In this document: in pieces, positions 16,660-25,035 of the stretch | Layout of the letters: the number at the start of each line of letters is the position of its first letter | How positions within the stretch are numbered: the stretch's first letter is position 1 | Origin: Luteibacter jiangsuensis | Lineage (GTDB): Bacteria > Pseudomonadota > Gammaproteobacteria > Xanthomonadales > Rhodanobacteraceae | Direction: 5' to 3' | Assembly: GCF_011742555.1 (NCBI RefSeq) | Contig: NZ_JAAQQR010000003.1 | Coordinates: 372,001-436,000 of the forward strand | DNA length: 64,000 bases | Made by a program: the position numbers and the translations under genes | The notes under the pieces: generated by a model | Seen by the model: only the letters and a program-made list of their open reading frames with translations | Told to the model about the DNA's origin: nothing | The model's database searches: none

Positions 16660-17436
16660 ATGAATGCCCAACGACTCCGCGATCTGCACAATGGATCGGC
16701 CCTCCTTGTGCTCCCCAACGCGTGGGACGCTGCCAGCGCCGCGGTGGTGCAGCATGCCGGCGCCAGCGCCGTTGCCACGACCAGCGCCGGCGTGGCCTGG
16801 TCCTGCGGTTGGCCGGATGGCGATCGCTTGCCGGCGGAGGAGATGTTGGCGGCGCTCCGCCGTATCGTCCGCGTGATCGATGTTCCCCTTACGGCCGACA
16901 TCGAAGAGGGATGCGACGACGAACCGTCCGCGGTGGCCTCGTTTGTATCCCGTCTCGTGGACGCGGGCGTGGCGGGCATCAACATCGAGGATGGCAACAA
17001 GGACCCGGCGCTGCTGGCGGCGAAACTGCGCGCGATACGCGACGCCCTCGGGGAACGCGACCTCTTCATCAACGCGCGCACCGACGTCTTCCTTCGCGGC
17101 GTGGCTTCGGGCGACGCGGGTGTGGAAGAAGTGCTACGGCGCGGCGCGCTTTATCGCGACGCGGGCGCGGACGGGCTCTTCGTGCCTGGCATCAAGATCG
17201 TCGACGAGGTGCGCCGGGTGGCGGGCGGGATCGCACCCATGCCGCTCAATGTCATGCTGGTGCCCGGGCTCCCGTCGCGCCAGGAGCTGTTCGACGCCGG
17301 TGCGCGCCGGCTGAGCGCCGGTATCGCGCTTTCGCTGGAAGCGTATGTGGCGGCCGGGCGCAAGGCCGCCGAACTGCTGGAACGGGAGGGGCCGGACGTC
17401 GGGTATGGCACCCTCAACGAGTGGCTGGCTCGCTAG
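16660..17436 (+). CDS. Isocitrate lyase/PEP mutase family protein
   Basis: 258 residues of a TIM-barrel PEP-mutase/ICL superfamily protein: PNAWDAASAAVVQHAGASAVATTSAGVAWSCGWPDGD, VPLTADIEEGCDD (metal-binding Asp/Glu), AGINIEDGNKDP, LFINARTDVFLRG. The subfamily related to 2-methylisocitrate lyase and oxaloacetate decarboxylase is the closest type, but the ICL catalytic KKCGH loop is missing. The reaction is therefore undefined. Its stop overlaps the convergent truC stop (both TAG codons share CTAG at 17433-17436). Confidence 0.87.
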   Translation: MNAQRLRDLHNGSALLVLPNAWDAASAAVVQHAGASAVATTSAGVAWSCGWPDGDRLPAEEMLAALRRIVRVIDVPLTADIEEGCDDEPSAVASFVSRLVDAGVAGINIEDGNKDPALLAAKLRAIRDALGERDLFINARTDVFLRGVASGDAGVEEVLRRGALYRDAGADGLFVPGIKIVDEVRRVAGGIAPMPLNVMLVPGLPSRQELFDAGARRLSAGIALSLEAYVAAGRKAAELLEREGPDVGYGTLNEWLAR

Positions 17437-18164
17437 AACCTGCCCGGGGAGGCATCCATCCACGATGCGCATGCCTCTTGCCACGCAAAACGTTCCAGGA
17501 GGCGGACCCAGGTATCGTCCAGGCCGGCGGCGACGGTGAGGGGACGTCCGTTGGCCGGATGAAAGAAGGACAACGACGCCGCGTGCAGAAGCAGCCGATG
17601 CGAGGCGAAGTGTTGCTTGAACAGGCGATTGTGGTCGCCGCGGCCGTGTTGGCTATCGCCCACGATCGGATGATGGATATGGGCGAAGTGCTTGCGGATC
17701 TGGCGGAAGCGACCCGTCTGCGGTTCCGCCGCCACCAGAGCGTAGCGCTGCTTCTCGTAACGGCCCAGTGGAATGTCCACCTCGACGGTGGCAAGGCGGC
17801 GATAGTCGGTTCGGGCATCCTTGCGCGGCCCGGTGTCGCGTGAGCCGGGAAGGGGATAGTCCACCGTTCCCTCGGTGGGCTCCGGCCACCCGCGAACGAC
17901 CGCGAGGTAGCGCTTGCGCACGCTGCGCCCCATGAATTGCTCGCCGAGCTGCGCGGCCATCTCGGGCGAACGCGCGACCAGCAACACGCCGGACGTCGCC
18001 CGATCGAGGCGGTGCGCCAGATGCAACCGGCCTTCCACCTGCTCCCGCAGCAGGTCGACGAGGAAGGCGTCGTCCGGGCCCACGAACTTCGACCGGTGCA
18101 CGGCGAGGTTCGCGGGCTTGTTGACGGCGACGAGGTCGTCGTCCTGGTAGAGGATTTCCAGCAC
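17433..18164 (-). CDS. truC: tRNA pseudouridine(65) synthase TruC
   Basis: 243 residues. The RluA-family catalytic motif HRLDRATSGVLLVA (Asp nucleophile) is present, with a TruC-type start MLEILYQDDDLVAVNKPANLAVHRS and late motifs GRFRQIRKHFAHIHHPIVGDSQHG and AAGLDDTWVRLL. These features match TruC, which modifies U65 of tRNA, better than the rRNA enzymes RluA/C/D. The start codon is GTG at 18164, 3 nt after the ubiB stop, so it ends the trmL-ubiJ-ubiB-truC run. Confidence 0.9.
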   Translation of the reverse strand: MLEILYQDDDLVAVNKPANLAVHRSKFVGPDDAFLVDLLREQVEGRLHLAHRLDRATSGVLLVARSPEMAAQLGEQFMGRSVRKRYLAVVRGWPEPTEGTVDYPLPGSRDTGPRKDARTDYRRLATVEVDIPLGRYEKQRYALVAAEPQTGRFRQIRKHFAHIHHPIVGDSQHGRGDHNRLFKQHFASHRLLLHAASLSFFHPANGRPLTVAAGLDDTWVRLLERFAWQEACASWMDASPGRF

Positions 18165-18167
18165 GGC

Positions 18168-19817
18168 TCAGGGCAGGCGGCGCGGCCAGCCCGCGGCGAA
18201 CGCGACGAGGCCCGCAACCGCGACGGCCGCGGCCGGCCACACCGCCCGCGGCGCCAGCGTGCCGATGAGCGCGGCACAGACCAGCAGCGCCGAGCCGAGC
18301 AAGGCGCACGCCACGAGCCGCCGCATGCGCCGCGCATCCTCGCGCGCCAGCGCAAGCGCCACCGGGTCCGCTACCTGCATCTGCCGCCCGCTCGCCACCT
18401 GGCGCAGGGCGTCGCGAACGAGTTCCGGCATGCGCGGGGCGTTGTGCATCCACTCGGGCAGGCGTCGACGCACGTCGCGGAGCGTGCTGCGCACGCTGTA
18501 GCGTTCGCGCAGGATACGCCGCAGCACCGGATGCGCGACGGCCCAGATATCGATCTCCGGATCGAGCATGCGGCCGACGCCCTCGATATTGAGCAGCGTC
18601 TTCTGCAGCAGGATGAGTTGCGGTTGCAGCGTCAGTTCGAAGCGGCGCGCGGTCTGGAACAGCTTGACCACCAGTTCCGCGATGGAGATCTGCGCTAGCG
18701 GGCGGGTGAAGTACGGTTCGCACACCGTACGCACGGCGGCTTCCAGTTCGTCGATGCGGATGGTGGAAGGCATCCAGCCCGCCGCCACATGCAGCTGCGC
18801 GATGCGCGCGTAGTCGCGCTCGAACAGCGCGATGAAGTTTTCCGCCAGCCAGTATTGGTCCGCTTCGGGAAGCGATCCCATGATGCCGAAGTCGAGTGCG
18901 ATGAAACGCGGTTCCTCCAGGCGCGAGGTGTCCACCCAGATGTTTCCCGGATGCGCGTCGGCGTGGAAGAAGTTGTCGCGGAACACCTGTTCGTAGAAGA
19001 GCCTGACGCCCTTCTCCGCTAGCTGCTTGCGATCGAGACCCGCGGCGTCGATCGCTTCGATGTCGTCGGAGCTCACGCCACGTACGCGTTCGAGCGTCAG
19101 CACGCGTTCGGTGCTGTAGTCCCAGTGCACTTCCGGCACGTAGAGGTCGATGCCGCTGGCGAAGTTCCGGCGCAGCAGGCTGGCGCTGGCGCCTTCCCGC
19201 TGCAGGTCGAGCTCGTTCGAGAGCATCTTCTCGACTTCGGCCACCACATCGAGCGGGCGGATCTTGTCGGCGTTGGGATGCCAGCGCTGGGCGAGTCGGC
19301 CGAGCGCGTGCAGGAGGTCGACGTCGCGCGCGATGCGTCGGTCGATGCCGGGGCGCAACACTTTCACCACCACCTCGCGGCCGTCGTGCAGCGTCGCGGC
19401 GTGCACCTGGGCGATGGATGCGGAGGCCAGCGCGATTTCGTCGAAGGCCGCGAACAGGGTGCCGATGGGCGCGCGCAGTTCCCGTTCGACGATGGCGCGC
19501 GCCTCGCTGCCCGGAAACGGGGGAACCTGGTCCTGCAGCAGGGCAAGCTCGTCGGCCACATCGGCGGGCACGAGGTCGCGGCGCGTGGAGAGCACCTGCC
19601 CCGCCTTGACGAAGATGGGGCCGAGTTCGGTCAGCGCGAGACGAAGGCGCGCACCGCGCGGCAGCCCGCGCACATCGGCCGGTGGCCCCGGAAACAGCGG
19701 ACGCACGAGCTTCAGCGGACGAAAGAGGTGCGCGCTGTCAACCAGTTCGTCGAGTTGGTACTTGAGGAGGACGGCGGTGACGCGCAGCAGGCGCGGCGCA
19801 AGGCGCAGCGACGTCAT
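18168..19817 (-). CDS. ubiB: Ubiquinone biosynthesis regulatory protein UbiB (ABC1/ADCK kinase-like)
   Basis: 549 residues. The atypical kinase motifs of the UbiB family are present: the KxGQ motif in [18 protein letters not shown], the A-rich loop [21 protein letters not shown] with the Lys, the catalytic region [13 protein letters not shown] and DFGIMG. Two C-terminal membrane segments (about 497-545) anchor it to the inner membrane. UbiB has ATPase activity required for delivery of ubiquinone intermediates. The ATG overlaps the ubiJ stop by 4 nt, which agrees with the shared pathway. Confidence 0.95.
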   Translation of the reverse strand: MTSLRLAPRLLRVTAVLLKYQLDELVDSAHLFRPLKLVRPLFPGPPADVRGLPRGARLRLALTELGPIFVKAGQVLSTRRDLVPADVADELALLQDQVPPFPGSEARAIVERELRAPIGTLFAAFDEIALASASIAQVHAATLHDGREVVVKVLRPGIDRRIARDVDLLHALGRLAQRWHPNADKIRPLDVVAEVEKMLSNELDLQREGASASLLRRNFASGIDLYVPEVHWDYSTERVLTLERVRGVSSDDIEAIDAAGLDRKQLAEKGVRLFYEQVFRDNFFHADAHPGNIWVDTSRLEEPRFIALDFGIMGSLPEADQYWLAENFIALFERDYARIAQLHVAAGWMPSTIRIDELEAAVRTVCEPYFTRPLAQISIAELVVKLFQTARRFELTLQPQLILLQKTLLNIEGVGRMLDPEIDIWAVAHPVLRRILRERYSVRSTLRDVRRRLPEWMHNAPRMPELVRDALRQVASGRQMQVADPVALALAREDARRMRRLVACALLGSALLVCAALIGTLAPRAVWPAAAVAVAGLVAFAAGWPRRLP

Positions 19818-20482
19818 GCGCCATGCTCCTTCAGCGCGCGCTCGAGCCGGGCCAGCCGTGCCTCGGCGCGCTCGGTGCGCTCGCGCACCGCGTCCACGCC
19901 GTCGAGGAATCCATCCATCTCGCCGGGCGCCACCGCCACCCGGCCCTCGTCGCGCAGCCAGTCGGCGGTGTCCTCGCCGAGGTGCGCGAACGATTCCTTC
20001 GCGTGCGTCAGTGCTTCACGCAGCGCCTTGGCCAGCGGCACTCCGACGACATCGCCGAAGGTCCTGGCAAACGCCTCCTCGACGTCGGGTGCGTACTGCC
20101 TCGCAAGGCGTTCCAGCCGGCGGGCCAGCTCGGCGTCGCCGGCGATCTCCACCTTGCCCGGGGCCACGCCGTCCTCGTCGCGCCGGAGCGCCATGGCCAG
20201 CAGGCTGCCCGGCGAAGCATTGACGCGGAGGCTGCCGCCCTCTTCGGGCGGCCCGACCCGGAGCCGGCCCTTGCCGACCGAGATGCGCAGCGCCAGCTCA
20301 GGACCGTCCAGGTGCACCTGAACGCTGCGGCCTTCGAGGGCGTCGAGCCGAGAGCGTGTGTCCGGGTCGAGGTCGACCGCACGATTGAGCGCGACTTCCA
20401 TCGCGCGGCCGGCAAGGACACGCAAGGGACGGGGCAGGAAACGGTTGGGGCCGGCGTCGGCCGCGGGGCGATCGGTGGTCAT
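19814..20482 (-). CDS. ubiJ: Ubiquinone biosynthesis accessory factor UbiJ (SCP2 domain)
   Basis: 222 residues. The N-terminal part forms an SCP2-like lipid-binding domain ([24 protein letters not shown], then [24 protein letters not shown] and GSLLAMAL). The C-terminal half is helical and charged, ending in a coiled coil ([22 protein letters not shown]), as in UbiJ, which scaffolds the soluble ubiquinone-biosynthesis metabolon with UbiK. It is coupled to ubiB and lies 21 nt after trmL. It is unusual only in that ubiE is not next to it. Confidence 0.9.
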   Translation of the reverse strand: MTTDRPAADAGPNRFLPRPLRVLAGRAMEVALNRAVDLDPDTRSRLDALEGRSVQVHLDGPELALRISVGKGRLRVGPPEEGGSLRVNASPGSLLAMALRRDEDGVAPGKVEIAGDAELARRLERLARQYAPDVEEAFARTFGDVVGVPLAKALREALTHAKESFAHLGEDTADWLRDEGRVAVAPGEMDGFLDGVDAVRERTERAEARLARLERALKEHGA

Positions 20483-20503
20483 GCCCCGGATTGTAGCTTG
20501 GGC

Positions 20504-20971
20504 CTAGGTAGCCGCGCCGTCGAACCCCGCCTGGCGCCAGGCCTCGAATACCGCGACCGCCACCGCGTTCGACAGATTGAGGCTGCGGTTGCCGGGGCGC
20601 ATGGGCAGGCGGATGCGCTGCTCGTCCGGAATCGCGTCGAGCACGGCGTCCGGCAGGCCGGCGGTTTCGCAGCCGAACAGCAGCGCGTCATTTTCCTGGA
20701 AGGCGACGTCCGTATGCAGCCGGCGGCCCCGGGTGGAGAAGGCAAAGACGCGAGGGTGGCCGATCGCGGCGAGGCAGGCGTCGAGGTCGTCGTGGACGGC
20801 GACGCGGGCGAACTCGTGGTAATCCAGTCCGGCGCGGCGCAGGCGGGTGTCGTCCAGCTCGAAGCCAAGCGGTCGCACGAGGTGCAAAGCCGCGCCGGTA
20901 TTGGCGCAGAGGCGGATCACGTTGCCCGTATTGGGCGGAATCTCAGGTCGGAACAGGATGACGTGGGGCAT
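20504..20971 (-). CDS. trmL: tRNA (cytidine(34)-2'-O)-methyltransferase TrmL
   Basis: 155 residues, the size of minimal SPOUT enzymes. The TrmL motifs are clear: ILFRPEIPPNTGNVIRLCANTGAALHLVRPLGF at the N-terminus, LLFGCETAGLP in the middle, and the trefoil-knot SAM motif RLPMRPGNRSLNLSNAVAVAVFEAWRQ. The enzyme methylates the wobble nucleotide of tRNA-Leu. The ATG at 20971 is 8 nt from the stop of a small peptide gene on the same strand, so the sigma-54 promoter upstream could read into this operon. Confidence 0.95.
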   Translation of the reverse strand: MPHVILFRPEIPPNTGNVIRLCANTGAALHLVRPLGFELDDTRLRRAGLDYHEFARVAVHDDLDACLAAIGHPRVFAFSTRGRRLHTDVAFQENDALLFGCETAGLPDAVLDAIPDEQRIRLPMRPGNRSLNLSNAVAVAVFEAWRQAGFDGAAT

Positions 20972-20978
20972 GCGCCCA

Positions 20979-21176
20979 TTATGAGGCCGCGAAGGGGCAC
21001 ACGACGCCATCCGGCGGGAGCGGGCAGGCCGGCGCGGTGCTGCCGACGCTCGCCGCACCCACATGGGCCAGCTGGATCGGCTCGCCGGCGTAGGTGAGCA
21101 TGTTGCCGAGGATCAGGCCACAGACCAGCAGCGAGGCCACCAGCAGGCTGCGGAGCATCAGAAGTTCGTGTTTCAT
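20979..21176 (-). CDS. Small membrane peptide, paralogue of the next one (65 aa)
   Basis: 65 residues; AAGGAAA precedes the ATG. A single membrane helix (about 8-28, LRSLLVASLLVCGLILGNML) follows the polar start MKHEL. A 37-residue tail carries two Cys near the end (PACPLPPDGVVCPFAAS). Residues 1-26 are clearly homologous to the 27-residue peptide encoded at 21212-21295 (shared MK-E-LMLRSLLV and CGL-LG-M pattern), so this is a duplicated gene with an added tail. The function is unknown. It lies downstream of a sigma-54-type promoter. Confidence 0.65.
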   Translation of the reverse strand: MKHELLMLRSLLVASLLVCGLILGNMLTYAGEPIQLAHVGAASVGSTAPACPLPPDGVVCPFAAS

Positions 21177-21211
21177 GGTGTCGTTTCCTTGCATCGTGTG
21201 GGTACGCATGG

Positions 21212-21295
21212 TCAGAACATCTGGCCGAGGGTCAGGCCGCAGATCAGCATCGTGGTGACCAGCAGGCTGCGGAGCATCAGCATTTCGTACTTCAT
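21212..21295 (-). CDS. Very small membrane peptide (27 aa)
   Basis: The reading frame gives 27 residues beginning MKYEMLMLRSLLV and ending LGQMF, i.e. a short polar start and one membrane helix. A strong ribosome binding site, GAGGAGA, lies 5-6 nt before the ATG, and the sequence is paralogous to the start of the downstream 65-residue peptide, which argues strongly that both are translated. It is too short for most gene callers. The 5' leader of about 47 nt begins at a sigma-54-type promoter. The function is unknown; a regulator of a membrane complex is one possibility. Confidence 0.6.
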   Translation of the reverse strand: MKYEMLMLRSLLVTTMLICGLTLGQMF

Positions 21296-21352
21296 GGCGT
21301 TCTCCTCGTCGGGGTGCCGGCGGTGTATCCACCGGCTTCGTATGCCTAGTAA

Positions 21353-21368
21353 CGCAAACGCCGTGCCA
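21353..21368 (-). promoter_or_regulatory. Sigma-54 (RpoN) promoter for the small membrane peptides
   Basis: On the minus strand the sequence is TGGCACGGCGTTTGCG, matching the consensus TGGCAC-N5-TTGC with exactly 10 nt between the invariant GG (-24) and GC (-12). The expected start is near 21341, about 45 nt before the 27-residue peptide's ATG. Two palindromes about 80-120 nt upstream are suitable enhancer sites. Confidence 0.75.
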
Positions 21369-21433
21369 GCTTTTAAGTTCGCGCAATCAGCTGATTCGCA
21401 TGAGGTTTGTCAGATCGCCCCGATACGCGTGTC

Positions 21434-21474
21434 TGTCCGCGGACACTGCCCGCGCCCGAGCGGACACCGTCCGC
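21434..21474. promoter_or_regulatory. Tandem palindromes, likely enhancer-binding-protein sites
   Basis: A perfect 12-bp palindrome TGTCCGCGGACA (21434-21445) and a related inverted repeat GCGGAC-ACC-GTCCGC (21460-21474) lie 26 nt apart centre to centre, between the divergent small-peptide genes and the M16 peptidase gene. Both share the GTCCGC half-site. The position upstream of a sigma-54 promoter fits activator sites for an unlinked enhancer-binding protein, which is not in this window. Confidence 0.6.
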
Positions 21475-21561
21475 GACCATGACCAGGGGCCGATTGCGCC
21501 GGACGGACGACGCGGGCTAGCCTCGATGAGTCGAGGCCACGAAGGCCCTGAGGAGCCATAG

Positions 21562-24447
21562 ATGAAGAAGCGCTACACCCTGCTTGCCGCGGGGCTGATG
21601 TTCCTGGTCGGTGCCGTGTCCGCCGCCCCCGCGTCGACCGACGCCATTCCCGATATCCCCTTCACCCGATTCCAGTTGTCCAACGGACTCACCGTGGTGG
21701 TCCACGAGGACCATAAGGCGCCCGTGGTCGCGGTCAGCATCTGGTACCACGTCGGTTCCGCCGACGAGCCGAAGGGCAAGACGGGTTTCGCGCACCTCTT
21801 CGAGCACCTCATGTTCTCGGGCTCCGAGAACCGCAAGGGCACGTACTTCCAGCCGTTCGAACTGGCCGGCGCCACCGACATGAACGGCACCACCTGGTTC
21901 GACCGCACGAACTACTTCGAAACCGTGCCCACCACCGCGCTCGACATGGCGCTGTGGATGGAGTCCGACCGCATGGGCCACCTGCTCGGTGCCATCGGCC
22001 AGAAGGAACTCGACACGCAGCGCGGCGTGGTGCAGAACGAAAAGCGCCAGGGCGAAAACCGCCCGTATGGCCGCGTCGACGAGAACGTCCTGCTCAACAC
22101 CTATCCGGCGAATCACCCCTACCACCACGACACCATCGGCTCCATGGCCGACCTGGACGCCGCCTCGCTCGCCGACGTCAAGAAGTGGTTCCACGACTAC
22201 TACGGCGCCGCGAACACCACCCTGGTGCTGGCTGGCGACATCACGCCGGCGCAGGCGAAGGCAAAGGCCGAGAAATACTTCGGCGACATTCCGGCCGGCC
22301 CGCCGGTACCCCGCCAGCAGCCGTGGATCACCCCGCTGCAAACCTCCACGCGCGGCGTGCAGCACGACCAGGTGGCGCAGGTGCGCATCCTGCGTACGTG
22401 GGTCGTGCCGCAACTCGGCAGCGACGACGCCATCCAGCTCGACCTCGCCACCACCGTGCTCGGCGGCGGCAAGACCTCGCGCCTCTATCAGCGCCTCGTG
22501 TACCAGGACAAGCTCGCCGACGACGTCAGCGTCGGCATCGCTCCGTTCGCCCTTGCCGGCCAGGTGCAGCTCAGCGTCGACGTGAAGAACGGCGTCGACC
22601 CCGCGAAGGTCGAAGCAGCCATCGCCGACGTATGGAAGGAATTCCTGGCCAACGGTCCGACAGACGACGAGCTGGCTCGCGCCAGGGTCGTCAACAGCGC
22701 GGGCTTCATCCGCGGCATCGAGAAAGTGGGTGGATCCGGCAAGGCGGCGATCCTTGCCGAGGGGCAGGTGTACCGGAACGATCCGGCGGCCTATAAGAAA
22801 GACCTGGAACGCGCGCAGGGGGCTACGGTTGCCTCGGTGCTGAAGGCTTCCAAGACCTGGCTGGCGAAGGGCGACTACACCCTTACCGTGCTTCCGGCCG
22901 CTCCCGGTTTCGATCCCGAGGCCGAAGACAAGGCGGTGGTGGGGCTCGGTCCTGCGGGCAAGAAGCCCGCCCCTGTGTTGCCGAAGCCCGGCAACTACAC
23001 CGTGGCCAAGTCGGACGTGGACCGCGCCAAGGGCGTGCCTTCGGTCGACAGCTTCCCCAACCTCGTCTTCCCGGCCCTTCAGCGCGGCAAGCTGAAGAAC
23101 GGCGTGGAAGTGGTGCTCGCCGAACGCCACACCGTGCCGGTGACGCAGGTGCAGGTGCTCTTCGACGCCGGCTACGCCGCCGACCAGGGCCGCAAGCTCG
23201 GCACGGCAAGCTTCACCTCCACGTTGCTGGAAGAAAGCACGGCGTCGCTGGATTCGGTGGAAGTGGCCCGTCGCAAGGAACGCCTCGGCGCCTTCGTCAC
23301 CGCCAACTGCTCGCTGGACACCTGTGCCGTCGGGCTCAACGCGCTCAATGCGCAGTTGAAGCCTTCGCTGGACCTGTTCGCCGATATCGTGCGCCATCCG
23401 GCGTTCAAGGCGGAGGACATCGAGCGCATCCGCGGGCAGTGGCTCGCCGGCATCGCGCAGGAAAAGACCGAACCGACCGGGCTCGCGCTGCGCACGCTTC
23501 CGCCGCTGCTTTACGGCCCGGGCCACGCCTACGGCATTCCGTTCACCGGTAGCGGCACCGCCGAGGCCATCGCCTCGCTGAAAGCCGACGACCTGAAGGC
23601 CTTCCAGCGCGACTTCCTGCGCCCCGACAACATGCGCATCCTCGTGGCCGGGGACACCACGCTGGCCGAGATCCTGCCGCAACTGAATGCGGTCTTCGGC
23701 GACTGGACGCCGCCGGCAAGCCCCGTGCCGAAGAAGAACCTGGGCATGGTCGCCGTGCAGCCCAAGCCGCGCGTCTTTCTCATCAACCGCACCGACGCGC
23801 CGCAGTCGCTCATCCTCGCCGGCCTGATCGCGCCCTCGACGAAGGCGAAGAACGCGCTCGACCTGGGTATCGCCAACGGCGCGTTCGGCGGCACGTTCAC
23901 CTCGCGACTCAACATGAACCTGCGCGAGGAAAAGCGCTGGGCGTATGGCGCCGGCAGCATGCTGTCGGATGCGCAGGGGCAGCGCCCCATGCTCATCTAC
24001 GCGCCCGTGCAGACGGACAAGACGGCGCAGTCGGCGGAGGAAATCCTTAAGGAAGCGAAGGCCGTCGTCGGCGCGAAGCCGTTGACCGACGACGAGATCG
24101 CCAAGATTCGCGCGCAGCGCGTGCGCGCCCTCCCGGGCAGCTTCGAGACCACCAGCGCCGTGCTCGGCGCGATGACCGGCATCCTCGTGTACGACCGCCC
24201 CGACGACTACGTGCAGACGTTGAAGCCGCGCATCGAGGCGGTGGATCGCCGCGCCGCCGAGGCCGCCTTGTCCGAGGTGGTTCGCCCCGACGCACTCACG
24301 TGGGTGATCGTGGGCGACCTGCGCAAGATCGAGGCCCCCATCCGGGCGCTGAACCTCGGCGAGGTGCAGGTCATCGATGCCGACGGTCACCCGGTGAAAC
24401 AGGCGGGTGCGGGGAAGGACAAGCACGAGGCAGCCCCCGCGAACTGA
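21562..24447 (+). CDS. M16 family zinc metallopeptidase (two-domain), first copy
   Basis: 961 residues with a signal peptide (MKKRYTLLAAGLMFLVGAVSA). The N-terminal M16 domain has the inverted zinc motif HLFEH (His78, Glu81, His82) and the distal Glu in GVVQNEKRQGEN; the C-terminal M16 domain (from about 510, LVFPALQRGKLKNGVEVVLAERH) lacks a zinc motif, as usual for the non-catalytic half. Such pitrilysin/PqqL-like proteins are periplasmic and degrade peptides. The ATG at 21562 follows GAGGAGCC. A second M16 gene lies 0.6 kb downstream. Confidence 0.93.
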   Translation: MKKRYTLLAAGLMFLVGAVSAAPASTDAIPDIPFTRFQLSNGLTVVVHEDHKAPVVAVSIWYHVGSADEPKGKTGFAHLFEHLMFSGSENRKGTYFQPFELAGATDMNGTTWFDRTNYFETVPTTALDMALWMESDRMGHLLGAIGQKELDTQRGVVQNEKRQGENRPYGRVDENVLLNTYPANHPYHHDTIGSMADLDAASLADVKKWFHDYYGAANTTLVLAGDITPAQAKAKAEKYFGDIPAGPPVPRQQPWITPLQTSTRGVQHDQVAQVRILRTWVVPQLGSDDAIQLDLATTVLGGGKTSRLYQRLVYQDKLADDVSVGIAPFALAGQVQLSVDVKNGVDPAKVEAAIADVWKEFLANGPTDDELARARVVNSAGFIRGIEKVGGSGKAAILAEGQVYRNDPAAYKKDLERAQGATVASVLKASKTWLAKGDYTLTVLPAAPGFDPEAEDKAVVGLGPAGKKPAPVLPKPGNYTVAKSDVDRAKGVPSVDSFPNLVFPALQRGKLKNGVEVVLAERHTVPVTQVQVLFDAGYAADQGRKLGTASFTSTLLEESTASLDSVEVARRKERLGAFVTANCSLDTCAVGLNALNAQLKPSLDLFADIVRHPAFKAEDIERIRGQWLAGIAQEKTEPTGLALRTLPPLLYGPGHAYGIPFTGSGTAEAIASLKADDLKAFQRDFLRPDNMRILVAGDTTLAEILPQLNAVFGDWTPPASPVPKKNLGMVAVQPKPRVFLINRTDAPQSLILAGLIAPSTKAKNALDLGIANGAFGGTFTSRLNMNLREEKRWAYGAGSMLSDAQGQRPMLIYAPVQTDKTAQSAEEILKEAKAVVGAKPLTDDEIAKIRAQRVRALPGSFETTSAVLGAMTGILVYDRPDDYVQTLKPRIEAVDRRAAEAALSEVVRPDALTWVIVGDLRKIEAPIRALNLGEVQVIDADGHPVKQAGAGKDKHEAAPAN

Positions 24448-24455
24448 ACGGCAGG

Positions 24456-24485
24456 GAGGCGCGATCCACGCATGGATCGCGCCTC
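24456..24485 (+). terminator. Strong hairpin after the first M16 gene (terminator-like, no U-tract)
   Basis: A perfect 12-bp stem GAGGCGCGATCC / GGATCGCGCCTC with a 6-nt loop begins 9 nt after the stop. No T-run follows, so it may act as an mRNA 3'-end stabiliser or a weak terminator rather than a classical intrinsic terminator. Confidence 0.5.
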
Positions 24486-24534
24486 GACGTCATCCCCGTT
24501 AGCATAAGCGCCGAACGTTCGGCCGGAGCCTCCC

Positions 24535-24942
24535 ATGCGCAAGATCCTCCTTCTCCTCATTCCACTCGCGCTTTCCGGTTGCGACTGGGGTATCAAGCTC
24601 GACGACAGCGCGCGCAACGTGCGCACGGCGTGGAACGGCGACGTCGGCAGCTGCCGCGATCAAGGCAAGATCACCGTCTCGGTCACCAGCCGTATCGGTC
24701 CCGTCGATCGCAACGACCTGAAGGTGCGCGACGAACTCGAAGTGATGGCCCGCAACGAAGCCGCGAAGATGGGTGCCGACACGGTGAAGCCGCTGGGCGA
24801 GCCCAGCAACGGTTCACAGGATTGGGGCGCGTACACATGTGGCAGCCGCACCCTGACGCCGACGCGAAGCGATACGCCGCCTCCGCCGCCGGCGAACACC
24901 ACGCCGCAGGGCGGTTTCGAAACCGTGCCCCTCAAGAACTGA
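24535..24942 (+). CDS. Small lipoprotein (DUF4156-like)
   Basis: 135 residues. A lipoprotein signal peptide ends in the lipobox LSGC (Cys20), with the mature protein starting CDWGIKLDDSA. The central part (VRDELEVMARNEAAKMGADTVKPLG, then WGAYTC) resembles DUF4156 lipoproteins, in which a conserved Asn/Ala-rich helix precedes GADTV. The tail is proline- and threonine-rich (TPPPPPANTTP). It stands between the two M16 genes on the same strand; no functional link is established. Confidence 0.8.
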   Translation: MRKILLLLIPLALSGCDWGIKLDDSARNVRTAWNGDVGSCRDQGKITVSVTSRIGPVDRNDLKVRDELEVMARNEAAKMGADTVKPLGEPSNGSQDWGAYTCGSRTLTPTRSDTPPPPPANTTPQGGFETVPLKN

Positions 24943-25035
24943 TACACAAACCCCACCTGGGCGGGTGGCACCGACCGATAGGATCGCCACCGCCCGGCAC
25001 CTAACTTCCATGCTCCATCCGCATGGGAGTTTTGT

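Noticed and set aside
21517-24426. A 969-codon open frame antisense to the first M16 gene
   Set aside because: It is a shadow frame of a high-GC gene: the sense frame has a signal peptide, zinc motif and M16 homology, while the antisense translation is His/Arg/Val-rich with no recognisable domain or ribosome binding site.
24957-25000. Inverted repeat GGGCGGGTGGC/GCCACCGCCC between the lipoprotein and second M16 gene as a terminator
   Set aside because: The stem contains a bulge and no T-run follows; it may be structural, but evidence is too weak to list.
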